From positions 1-12,814 of the forward strand of contig BQJS01000140.1 of NCBI GenBank assembly GCA_021604825.1: a DNA stretch of 12,814 nucleotides, given 5' to 3'. This document shows positions 1 through 6,070 of this stretch, piece after piece. Each line of letters opens with the position of its first letter. Position 1 is the first letter of the stretch. The translations under genes were made by a program, and so were the position numbers. This DNA comes from Phycisphaerae bacterium. GTDB lineage: Bacteria; Planctomycetota; Phycisphaerae; UBA1845. The notes below the pieces were generated by a model. It was not told the origin of the DNA. It saw only the letters and a program-made list of their open reading frames with translations, and made no database searches.

Positions 1-654
1 CTCGTGTGTGACTACCACGCTGGTGACGCGCAGTTTTTGCGACAGGTCCATCATCAATTCATCGATCGCCGTTGAAGTGACCGGATCCAGACCAGCCGAC
101 GGTTCGTCGTAGAACAGAATCTCCGGATCGAGTGCGGTCGCCCGTGCCAATCCGGCGCGTTTCTTTTGTCCACCGGAAAGCTGCGAGGGCATCTTATCGC
201 GATGGGCCAACATCTTGACTTGCTGCAGTTTCAAGGTGACGACAATATCGATGATCGATGGATCGACGTACGAATGCTCTTCAAGTGGTAGGGCGATGTT
301 CTCAGCCAGCGTCAGCGAATTAAACAGGGCGCCGCTTTGAAACAGGATGCCGTAGCGCTTGCGGATGTCGTTGAAATCTTCTTCGCTTAGATTGGCAATG
401 TCCGCGAGTTTGTCCATGTCGCGCGTACGAAATCTGATCGTACCGGAATCAATCTCGTATTCGCCGATCATGCAGTTCAGCAGGGTACTTTTGCCGCACC
501 CGCTGCCGCCCATCACCACCAGCGTCTCGCCGCGATGAATATCAAACGTGACCCGATCGAGGACAACATGCGCATTGCCGTCCTGATCTTCAAACGACTT
601 GCGCACATCGCAAAGCGAAATGACCACGTCTTCGTTGGCGGCATGAACCGTCAT
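1..654 (-). CDS. mlaF: MlaF-like ABC transporter ATP-binding protein (3' end cut by window edge)
   Basis: This is the ATPase that would power an Mla/Ttg2-type phospholipid ABC transporter at the cytoplasmic face of the inner membrane. It stays open to base 1, so 218 residues are visible and roughly the last 30-60 are missing. The visible order is Walker A GGSGCGKST (residues 49-57), Q-loop FQSGAL (105-110), signature LSGGQKKRAG (159-168), Walker B ILFYDEP with SAGLDP (179-191), and the H-loop VVVTHE ending at His217. The reading GQKKRAGLARA is typical of the MlaF branch. The ATG at 654 follows an AGGA box with a 9-nt gap. The gene lies 21 nt after the permease stop, so the two are surely co-transcribed. 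All catalytic motifs are intact. The MlaF name rests on the MlaE neighbour plus the signature motif; the substrate is inferred. Confidence 0.93.
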   Translation of the reverse strand, partial: MTVHAANEDVVISLCDVRKSFEDQDGNAHVVLDRVTFDIHRGETLVVMGGSGCGKSTLLNCMIGEYEIDSGTIRFRTRDMDKLADIANLSEEDFNDIRKRYGILFQSGALFNSLTLAENIALPLEEHSYVDPSIIDIVVTLKLQQVKMLAHRDKMPSQLSGGQKKRAGLARATALDPEILFYDEPSAGLDPVTSTAIDELMMDLSQKLRVTSVVVTHE

Positions 655-675
655 GCGATGCGTTCCTGTGGAAAC

Positions 676-1545
676 CTACAAACCGAAGACATAAAAGAGA
701 GACGTGAACACCGCGTCCATGCCGATGATGGCCACGATTGATTTCACCACGGTAGCTGTCGTCGCTTTTCCAACGCCGACAGCCCCGCCCGAAACCGTCA
801 GCCCTTCGTGGCACGCGATCATTGAAACCAGCATGCCGAAAATGCAGGCCTTGCTCAAACCGGTCAAAAAGTCGCGCACCACGATCGCGTTCTGAGTTGA
901 AGCCAAGTACGCCTCGGGCGAAATCCCAAGCGCCGCCCATGACGTCAGCAACCCTCCGGCGATGCCCACCGTGTCAGCAATGACAGCAAGCCCAACAATC
1001 ATAATGGTGGTCGCGAGGAATCTTGGAACGATCAGGAACCGAATCGGATTGAGCGCATGGGCCCGCAGCGCTTTGACTTCTTCGGCTTCGACCATCGAGC
1101 CAATCTCTGCCGCGATCGACGCCCCGGCATATCCGCTCAACACGATGGCGGTAATCAACGGACCCAATTCGCGCACAATGGCGATCGCCACCACGTCGGC
1201 GATTTTTTCCAACTGACCGTAGCTTTCGAGCGTGGGAGCCAACTGAAGCGCGAGGATGCAACCGATGAACGCCTGAACCAGCACAACGATGCCGATGCTC
1301 TTGACGCCGACCCGAACCATCTGATCGACCAGCGAAGGCCAACCGAATTTCATTCGGCGGACAAATAGACCTTTCAATCCCCAACGGATGGTGTCACTGA
1401 GGAGGTAGGCCATCCCGCCAATGCTGCGGACAAACTGACCCATGTGATTGATAGACCGATCACCGACTGCCCCGACACTTTCGACGGCACTGCGGACTTT
1501 GGACGGTTTGAATCTTGAAGACGGCATCGACGGCGGGCCACTCAC
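676..1545 (-). CDS. mlaE: MlaE family ABC transporter permease
   Basis: This is the integral membrane permease of an Mla-type lipid transporter, 289 residues long. It is longer than E. coli MlaE (about 260) because of an extra polar N-terminus (residues 1-50). Family marks are the RELGPLITAIVLSGYAGAS block (125-143) followed by AAEIGSMVEAEEVKALRA and NPIRFLIVPR (166-175). The C-terminal block is CHEGLTVSGGAVGVGKATT (245-263), and the protein ends in DAVFTSLFY. About five hydrophobic segments are visible (roughly 82-103, 118-140, 178-200, 232-246, 265-288). The start is GTG at 1545, overlapping the STAS stop by four bases (GTGA), which suggests translational coupling. A later Met (residue 7) is possible. 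The ATPase gene follows 21 nt downstream. Confidence 0.93.
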   Translation of the reverse strand: MSGPPSMPSSRFKPSKVRSAVESVGAVGDRSINHMGQFVRSIGGMAYLLSDTIRWGLKGLFVRRMKFGWPSLVDQMVRVGVKSIGIVVLVQAFIGCILALQLAPTLESYGQLEKIADVVAIAIVRELGPLITAIVLSGYAGASIAAEIGSMVEAEEVKALRAHALNPIRFLIVPRFLATTIMIVGLAVIADTVGIAGGLLTSWAALGISPEAYLASTQNAIVVRDFLTGLSKACIFGMLVSMIACHEGLTVSGGAVGVGKATTATVVKSIVAIIGMDAVFTSLFYVFGL

Positions 1546-1883
1546 GAACCGAGTGCATCCTGCACGGAATCAAAAATCGGAAAGAACTTGTCGAGTTTGG
1601 TGATTTCAAAAACGCTTCGAACTTGCCGATTCATCCCGACAAGCGACATGCGCGATCCATTCTTCTTGCTGCGACGGAAGATATCCACCAGCGTCCCCAC
1701 GCCTGCCGAATCGATGTACGTGATTTTCTGGAGATCGAAAACCCAATGTCCATCAGGTGTAGAATCGTATTCCAGCAACGACTTATGAAAATCGGGGGCG
1801 GAGTGAATGGTCAATTCGCCTGACATGGCTATCAGAACATGGTCGTTGTTGCGCGTTATTTCCTTGGCCAAACCGTTGTTCAT
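1542..1883 (-). CDS. STAS-domain protein, MlaB-like / anti-sigma factor antagonist-like
   Basis: This is a single STAS domain of 113 residues. In Mla systems a STAS protein (MlaB) binds the ATPase dimer and supports its assembly; other STAS proteins (SpoIIAA/RsbV) antagonise anti-sigma factors. The fold is readable: DHVLIAMSGELTIHSAPDF at the N-terminus, then WVFDLQKITYIDSAGVGTL (47-65), then MSLVGMNRQVRSVFEITKL. The key loop reads D58-S59-A60-G61, so Ala sits where SpoIIAA has its phosphorylated Ser. Being first in a tight unit with the permease and ATPase, with a GTGA overlap into the permease, argues for a transporter subunit over a sigma regulator. The E. coli order is different (mlaB last). 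ATG at 1883 has an upstream AGGA with a rather long gap. Confidence 0.88.
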   Translation of the reverse strand: MNNGLAKEITRNNDHVLIAMSGELTIHSAPDFHKSLLEYDSTPDGHWVFDLQKITYIDSAGVGTLVDIFRRSKKNGSRMSLVGMNRQVRSVFEITKLDKFFPIFDSVQDALGS

Positions 1884-1990
1884 TGATGAGCCGCGTCCTT
1901 TGGAGCATTTGCGATAGGGATTTCACCCCACGCCGTTTCGTTCACGAGTATTTTGGGTACGAATGACGGCCCACGCAATAGCCGATTCAT

Positions 1991-2022
1991 CCGGCACTCT
2001 GCTCAACCGGCACTCTGCGATT
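1991..2022. repeat. 16-bp tandem duplication across the HEAT gene stop codon
   Basis: Two copies of a 16-base unit lie head to tail, 1991-2006 and 2007-2022. The first 12 bases, CCGGCACTCTGC, are identical. The second copy encodes the last residues of the HEAT lipoprotein and the first lies mostly after its stop codon (2003-2005), so the duplication probably reset the end of the protein. Confidence 0.75.
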
Positions 2023-2467
2023 CAGACGGGTCTTCCGGCGGGGCATCAGATCCTTCCGCGCTACCCTCGACGCTGTTGCCAGACCCATTTTTGCCAGACC
2101 CATTTTTGCCAGACCCGTTGGCCCGTTCCTCGATGTATCGTCGCCAGTTAGAGACTGCTTCCTGGCGTTGATGGCTACCGGCTGCGTAGTTAAATCCCAA
2201 ACGTTCGCCGGTCAGTTTTTCCAATGCCACGATCGTGTACAGTCGAACCGCCGCGTCAACGTCATCCAACCGATTGACCAATGCTGGAAGCAATTCGGTG
2301 ACTTGATCTTCGCCGATCGAATGGACGGCCCGAATTCTGTTGGCTGGATTCTTGGACTCCAGTTGGCGGGTTAGGGCGTCAACTCTGCTGACGCAACCCG
2401 ACCCCGCAACAAGGCCTAGACCCGCGCTCAACACGAAGATTGCCCGTCGCAGGTTTGGCTCGCACAA
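2003..2467 (-). CDS. Small HEAT-repeat lipoprotein
   Basis: This is a predicted secreted, membrane-anchored scaffold protein of 154 residues with no known reaction. The N-terminus NLRRAIFVLSAGLGLVAGSGC looks like a type II signal peptide with the lipid Cys at 25, although the -3 residue is Gly and not Leu. Residues 30-90 hold about two HEAT-like helical repeats (NPANRIRAVHSIGED, LLPALVNRLDDVDAAVRLYTIVALEKLTG). Next comes GFNYAAG...AVSNWRRYIEER (91-115), the W-containing tail I associate with planctomycete HEAT proteins. The last 40 residues are low complexity, including three NGSGK/N units. The start is TTG at 2467; no ATG or GTG lies upstream before a stop, and it places the signal peptide correctly, but the Shine-Dalgarno is poor. 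It precedes the STAS gene by 119 bp on the same strand. Confidence 0.8.
   Translation of the reverse strand: MCEPNLRRAIFVLSAGLGLVAGSGCVSRVDALTRQLESKNPANRIRAVHSIGEDQVTELLPALVNRLDDVDAAVRLYTIVALEKLTGERLGFNYAAGSHQRQEAVSNWRRYIEERANGSGKNGSGKNGSGNSVEGSAEGSDAPPEDPSESQSAG
2076..2120. repeat. 15-bp coding minisatellite, three copies, in the HEAT lipoprotein gene
   Basis: Three tandem 15-base units lie at 2076-2090, 2091-2105 and 2106-2120, plus-strand unit TTGCCAGACCCATTT. The first two are identical and the third differs at two bases. On the coding strand they give NGSGK-NGSGK-NGSGN (residues 117-131). The number of units is likely to vary between strains. Confidence 0.92.
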
Positions 2468-2511
2468 TCGTACAGAATCCCGGAAACCCCTATCATATTG
2501 CCAATAAAGTG

Positions 2512-2539
2512 ATTATAAAAGCAAACGTCCCTGCTGCAA
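2512..2539 (-). promoter_or_regulatory. Sigma-70-like promoter for the HEAT lipoprotein gene
   Basis: Read on the minus strand, a perfect TATAAT (2517-2512) is preceded by a 16-nt spacer and TTGCAG (2539-2534, three of six matches). The expected transcript start near 2505 gives a leader of about 38 nt to the TTG at 2467. A plus-strand TATAAA (2514-2519) overlaps it, so this 103-bp gap may serve both divergent genes. Confidence 0.45.
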
Positions 2540-2570
2540 CCGCAATATGACAGCTTCGTCGGAGATTAAC

Positions 2571-3077
2571 ATGCAGCGATCAACATTCTGGCAATCGTGT
2601 TTTGTCGTGGGTGCCCTCGCAACTTTCATCCTCGGTGTCGCAGGATGCTCCTCAAATCGGGGGGGCAATTTTGGAACGCAGACGCTCGACAGTGGTGGGT
2701 CCAACGATGAATTGCCCATCCTCGCCGAAGTCTCTCAGATACGATCCGGAATCGCAAAACCGCTTCGCATCGTCATTTACGACTATTCGTCGTTGGCCCA
2801 GTTTCCCTTGCTGAACCTGGACGTGGATTTCTCAACCCAGATGGTTTTGTTGGCTGCCATGGGGCCGGCATCCAGCGAGCATTGCGAAACCCGCATTGAG
2901 GACGTCTGGATCGAGGGCGGTGAAGTGCTGGTGAACATCACCGAGATCTACCCCGATGCCGACGCCAAGCGGACCCCCGCAATTGCCAGTCCGCTCCACG
3001 CGGTCGTCGTGCGGCGATGCGAACTTCCGGTCGAGGGATTCACCAGCCGCATCCCGAAGAATATCTTTCTTCACTAG
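2571..3077 (+). CDS. Predicted lipoprotein with PrcB-like C-terminal region
   Basis: This is a 168-residue predicted lipoprotein. The signal peptide MQRSTFWQSCFVVGALATFI ends in the lipobox VAGC (Cys26), followed by a Ser/Gly/Asn-rich linker (27-48). The C-terminal part carries VDFSTQMVLLAAMGPASS (85-102), an acidic beta-rich stretch (IEDVWIEGGEVLVNITEI) and PLHAVVVRRCELP (141-153). That layout resembles the PrcB_C fold, in which an 'FSKEMVIAVFMG' strand precedes a conserved GGY region; the GGY part is not obvious here. I chose ATG 2571 over ATG 2547 because GGAGA (2561-2565) is well placed before it and the signal peptide then begins cleanly. The GNAT gene starts 13 nt later, so they are probably co-transcribed. 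Function unknown; the family link is tentative. Confidence 0.8.
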   Translation: MQRSTFWQSCFVVGALATFILGVAGCSSNRGGNFGTQTLDSGGSNDELPILAEVSQIRSGIAKPLRIVIYDYSSLAQFPLLNLDVDFSTQMVLLAAMGPASSEHCETRIEDVWIEGGEVLVNITEIYPDADAKRTPAIASPLHAVVVRRCELPVEGFTSRIPKNIFLH

Positions 3078-3090
3078 GATTCGCTCACCG

Positions 3091-4032
3091 ATGCAGACCG
3101 AGCCCTTCCATCAATCCGGCGGCATCGCCATCCACAGAATCGGCCTCACCGACTCACAATTCAATGAGGCGTTCTGCCTGGCGCTGACGGGCCGAGACAC
3201 GGGCTCGCCTGACCTCGAGACCCATCGCCGCAATGTCGAGGACCTGGCAAAGTCAAACGGGGTCGTCCCCAATGTGTTCGTCGCCACAAACGCACGGAAC
3301 GCATCTCTATCAGCCGCCTTGCATTTTGAGTCGCCGGGTCGAAGCGCGTTGATTCACTTAAGTCCGAATGTCGTAACCGGATCGGCGCAAGCAGTGACGC
3401 TCGAAGCCATCGTCCGCCACTCTGAATCGCGCAACCTCAATCTCTTGCAAACCTTACTGCATACCGGCGACAACAAACGGGCGCGCCTGATCGCCGACAT
3501 GCAATTTCAATATCTTGCCGAGCTTATCTATATGGACTGTCCGGTTGTAAATTCGGGCATCGAAGAGCCCCATCTTGAAAGTCAATTTACGCTGATCACC
3601 TACAGCGCAAAGACAGAGCCTATGTACCTGCGCGCGCTCGAGTGCAGCTATCAAGACAGCATGGATTGCCCCGCACTGACTCCGCTACGCACGGCGTCCG
3701 ACGCCCTCGCCGGCCACAAGTCGACCGGAATCTTTGATCCCAGCGGGTTTTACGTCATCTTGGCCAACGATGAACCGGCTGCAATTCTGCTGACTTCGAC
3801 CGTGACCGACCGATCGGCGCTTGAGGTCGTGTACATGGGTGTGAGTTCTTCGGGGCGTAACCGTGGGTTGGGTAAGCTGTTGCTGTCATTGGCGAAGCAA
3901 CGTGCATGCGCGTTGGAGCTTTCGAGCGTTACGCTTGCGGTTGACGCAATCAACATGCCGGCGCGGCGACTTTATGAGAAGTCGGGATTCATTGAACGTG
4001 CTCGGCGGCGCGCCTGGATTCGCTGTATTTAA
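3091..4032 (+). CDS. GNAT family N-acetyltransferase (probable tandem-domain protein)
   Basis: This is a 313-residue cytoplasmic acetyltransferase of unknown substrate. The C-terminal half is a clear GNAT domain: VVYMGVSSSGRNRGLGKLLL (247-265) carries the acetyl-CoA motif R256-x-x-G259-x-G261, and NMPARRLYEKSGF (288-300) is the usual late GNAT helix and strand. The N-terminal half (about 15-150) looks like a second, degenerate GNAT fold: VPNVFVATNARNASLSAALHF resembles the central strands and RLIADMQFQYLAELIYM the end, but there is no Q/RxxGxG loop. This recalls tandem GNAT proteins such as MshD, though that enzyme is actinobacterial. Start ATG 3091 has AGGA overlapping the preceding stop codon. 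It could modify a protein N-terminus (RimI-like) or a small molecule. Confidence 0.85.
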   Translation: MQTEPFHQSGGIAIHRIGLTDSQFNEAFCLALTGRDTGSPDLETHRRNVEDLAKSNGVVPNVFVATNARNASLSAALHFESPGRSALIHLSPNVVTGSAQAVTLEAIVRHSESRNLNLLQTLLHTGDNKRARLIADMQFQYLAELIYMDCPVVNSGIEEPHLESQFTLITYSAKTEPMYLRALECSYQDSMDCPALTPLRTASDALAGHKSTGIFDPSGFYVILANDEPAAILLTSTVTDRSALEVVYMGVSSSGRNRGLGKLLLSLAKQRACALELSSVTLAVDAINMPARRLYEKSGFIERARRRAWIRCI

Positions 4033-4180
4033 AGTCGTTTTTTGAAAAGCGTCGCATACGATGTCACGCATCCACAGATTTTCAACAGCGGCAATTAACG
4101 TTTGTGCACAACTGTTGTTTTCAAAAATTTTTTCAATCGTTAACCACTTATCAGATTTGTTCTTCAGGCGCGCGATGCGG

Positions 4181-4198
4181 TGTGAAACACGTTTCACA
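4181..4198. promoter_or_regulatory. 18-bp inverted repeat upstream of the dnaA promoter (candidate operator)
   Basis: TGTGAAAC-AC-GTTTCACA has two perfect 8-base arms and a 2-base centre. It ends 12 bp before the candidate -35 box. Each arm contains TTTCACA, which matches the last seven positions of the DnaA box TTWTNCACA, so it may bind DnaA for autoregulation. A dedicated dimeric regulator is equally possible. Confidence 0.6.
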
Positions 4199-4210
4199 TT
4201 CAAAAACCTG

Positions 4211-4239
4211 TTGACCAAATCTTGAGATCTGTGTTACAT
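4211..4239 (+). promoter_or_regulatory. Candidate sigma-70-type dnaA promoter
   Basis: TTGACC (4211-4216, five of six matches) is followed by an exact 17-nt spacer and TTACAT (4234-4239, a weak -10). Transcription would begin near 4246 and leave a leader of about 143 nt before the ATG at 4390. Confidence 0.45.
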
Positions 4240-4389
4240 TCCGCCTCTGTTGTTGAGCCAGTCTTCGGCCGGTAATGGCACCTGCCAGTACTGCCGCGCC
4301 GATTTCTTTTTATTGTCAATTTAACTTTCGATAACGCGTGAGTCGTTCAAACGGCAATAGCTTTGCCGCGCGCTGGAGGTGTATGCACA

Positions 4390-5901
4390 ATGCTCTCATC
4401 GATTGCGGATTCAGTCTGTCAATTCGAAAACGCCATCGCGTCGCGAATCGGCGCGCAGGACTACAAACTTTGGTTCAAGAACGCCACGCGATTCACCATC
4501 GCTGATGAATTCGTGCGCCTTGAGGTACCCAATGTGTTTGTGGGCGAATGGATTGAACGTCATTTCATGCCAGCATTGCAAGATGCGGCGGAGGAGGTGA
4601 CGTCGAAAAGACTTGAAATCATATTCTCAATCGATCCGACCATTGCAAAAGAGTTGCGACGCAAGCAACCCGATTCCCAATCCAAGTTTGCAGCCGACAA
4701 TCCCGAACGGTTGGCCCGCAAGCGCAAGAAAGCCGGGGCGGTTCCGGTTCCGCAGACGCTCCAGGGAAAGCTCAGCGAATTCATCGTGGGCGACTCCAAC
4801 CGGTTGGCCGTCAGCTGCGCCAAAGCGGTGGCTGAGGCACCCTGTACGCAGTTCAACCCGCTATTCATCCACGGAGGCAGCGGGCTGGGCAAAACGCACC
4901 TGCTTCAAGGCATCTGCAACGAACTGCAGGAACGCCACGAGGGACTTCGCTGGAAGTATGTCTCTGGCGAGGACTTCACCAATCAGTTCGTCTACGCCGT
5001 GAAGAACGGTGAGCGCGACGCTTTTCACCAGCGATTCCGTCGCCTCGACGTCCTCGTGATTGACGATGTCCACTTCTTCGCAAACAAGCGGGCGACCCAG
5101 GAAGAATTCCTGCATACGTTCAACGCCATCGATGCGTCCGGCAAACAGGTCGTGATGGCCTCCGACGCCCATCCGAAGTTGATTGGGCACCTTTCCGAAC
5201 ACCTGGTCAGCCGCTTCATCGCTGGGATGGTCGTCAAAATCGATTCACCCGATCACGCGACCCGCGTGGGTGTGTTGCAGAAACGTGCGGCTAAGCTGAA
5301 TTTCGAGGTTCGCCCGGAAGTCATCGAATACATCGCTGCGAACTTTCAGGCCAACGTGCGCGAACTTGAAGGCGCACTGTTGAAGTTGGTCGCATTGGCC
5401 CGACTCAGTGGGGAGCCGTTGTCGCTGCCGCTGGCCCATCGCGGTTTGGGAGATTTGATTGCGAACACGGTCCCGGTGATCAAGTTGACGGACATCGAAA
5501 GCGCCGTCTCGATCTTCTTCGGACTTGCACCTGCCGATCTGCACACGTCGCGAAAGACCCGAACGATTGCACTTGCCCGCGGCGTAGCAATGTACTTGGC
5601 CCGGGCCCACACCGCGATGAGCTTCCCGGAAATTGGGCGATTCATGGGCAACAAGAATCACTCCACCGTGATCTTGGCGTGCCGCAGAATCAAGAACATT
5701 TTAAACAATGGCCAAATCGCCAAGTGGATGACGCCGGCCGGTGAGAAGGAAGGCAATCTGCCCAACATCATCACCGAGTTGGAGAACCAGCTTGGATTGA
5801 GTCCGTCCTGCAGTGTTGAAACGCCAGCAGCGTCGGGTGCCAACAACGTTGGGTCCAGCAACGAAGGGGCCAACAACACAGGGTCCAACAACGTAGGGTA
5901 A
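4390..5901 (+). CDS. dnaA: Chromosomal replication initiator protein DnaA
   Basis: DnaA is the AAA+ initiator that binds DnaA boxes and melts the origin. The product is 503 residues. Domain I spans about 1-85 (DYKLWFKN, VPNVFVGEWIE), a short linker domain II about 86-122. Domain III has Walker A HGGSGLGKTH (161-170), Walker B VLVIDDVHF (221-229), sensor I ASDAHP (257-262), box VII EHLVSRF (270-276) and sensor II NVRELEG (322-328). Domain IV has ARGVAMYLAR (396-405) and the recognition motif NKNHSTVI (421-428). Compared with E. coli, the box VII Arg281 position is His271 and the GRDHTTV loop is GNKNHSTV; the second Arg (R275, E. coli R285) is kept. A tail of about 30 residues follows, ending in a 15-bp-encoded Asn/Gly repeat. 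ATG 4390 has GGAGG at 4375-4379; an in-frame TTG at 4363 precedes that box and is unlikely. A terminator follows. Confidence 0.96.
   Translation: MLSSIADSVCQFENAIASRIGAQDYKLWFKNATRFTIADEFVRLEVPNVFVGEWIERHFMPALQDAAEEVTSKRLEIIFSIDPTIAKELRRKQPDSQSKFAADNPERLARKRKKAGAVPVPQTLQGKLSEFIVGDSNRLAVSCAKAVAEAPCTQFNPLFIHGGSGLGKTHLLQGICNELQERHEGLRWKYVSGEDFTNQFVYAVKNGERDAFHQRFRRLDVLVIDDVHFFANKRATQEEFLHTFNAIDASGKQVVMASDAHPKLIGHLSEHLVSRFIAGMVVKIDSPDHATRVGVLQKRAAKLNFEVRPEVIEYIAANFQANVRELEGALLKLVALARLSGEPLSLPLAHRGLGDLIANTVPVIKLTDIESAVSIFFGLAPADLHTSRKTRTIALARGVAMYLARAHTAMSFPEIGRFMGNKNHSTVILACRRIKNILNNGQIAKWMTPAGEKEGNLPNIITELENQLGLSPSCSVETPAASGANNVGSSNEGANNTGSNNVG
5839..5898. repeat. 15-bp coding minisatellite, four degenerate copies, at the 3' end of dnaA
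   Basis: Units at 5839-5853, 5854-5868, 5869-5883 and 5884-5898 follow the pattern KCCARCAACRNNGGG and stop exactly at the TAA codon. They encode the five-residue theme (A/S)-(N/S)-N-x-G at residues 484-503. This part lies beyond the normal end of DnaA domain IV. Confidence 0.88.
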
Positions 5902-5985
5902 TGTTGGGGAATTGATTAACACGGGCGCGCCCCGGTAGCGCATTGCGGCACGGAATGCCTGGCGAAACTGGAGCGATCGCTTCCT

Positions 5986-6036
5986 TGAGCCTGCGGCTTC
6001 GGTTAAACCCGAGGCCGTGGGCTCATTTCATTTTGT
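5986..6036 (+). terminator. Rho-independent terminator of dnaA
   Basis: A long hairpin pairs 5986-6002 (TGAGCCTGCGGCTTCGG) with 6009-6025. It has 17 continuous pairs, three of them G-U, around a 6-nt loop. The stretch TTTCATTTTGT (6026-6036) follows. It lies 85 nt after the dnaA stop. The G-U pairs are asymmetric, so it should be more stable in the plus-strand transcript. Confidence 0.75.
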
Positions 6037-6070
6037 CCGCAAGCGATTCCGTCATCGTGCTTGTGTCGGC

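Larger units (their letters stand above)
4033..4389 (+). promoter_or_regulatory. dnaA leader with DnaA-box-like sites, candidate oriC region
   Basis: This 357-bp gap holds no gene. It contains words close to the DnaA box TTATNCACA: GCATCCACA (4068-4076, last seven bases perfect), TTGTGCACA (4102-4110; the decamer 4102-4111 is a perfect palindrome, so it reads on both strands), TTAACCACT (4140-4148), and on opposite strands TGTTTCACA (4189-4181) and CGTTTCACA (4190-4198). An AT-rich patch at 4111-4160 has runs of A and T. The hexamer CTGTTG or its complement occurs at 4083, 4112, 4208 and 4247. A hairpin CGGCAA/TTGCCG (4352-4368) lies just before the Shine-Dalgarno box of dnaA. No site is an exact consensus, so the origin call is inference from position and clustering. 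Confidence 0.4.

Noticed and set aside
590..1368. Long frames on both strands overlapping the ATPase and permease genes
   Set aside because: They are shadows of two strongly supported genes; translations are Arg/His-rich with no domain.
2494..2519. Plus-strand promoter for the PrcB-like lipoprotein (TATAAA at 2514)
   Set aside because: The -10 is good, but no acceptable -35 lies at 16-18 nt (only TATCAT at 17), so I did not list it as a feature.
5923..5980. Palindromes GGGCGCGCCC and GCGATCGC in the dnaA-mutase gap
   Set aside because: Each occurs once and such GC-rich palindromes are expected by chance; GCGATCGC resembles the cyanobacterial HIP1 word but a single copy means nothing.
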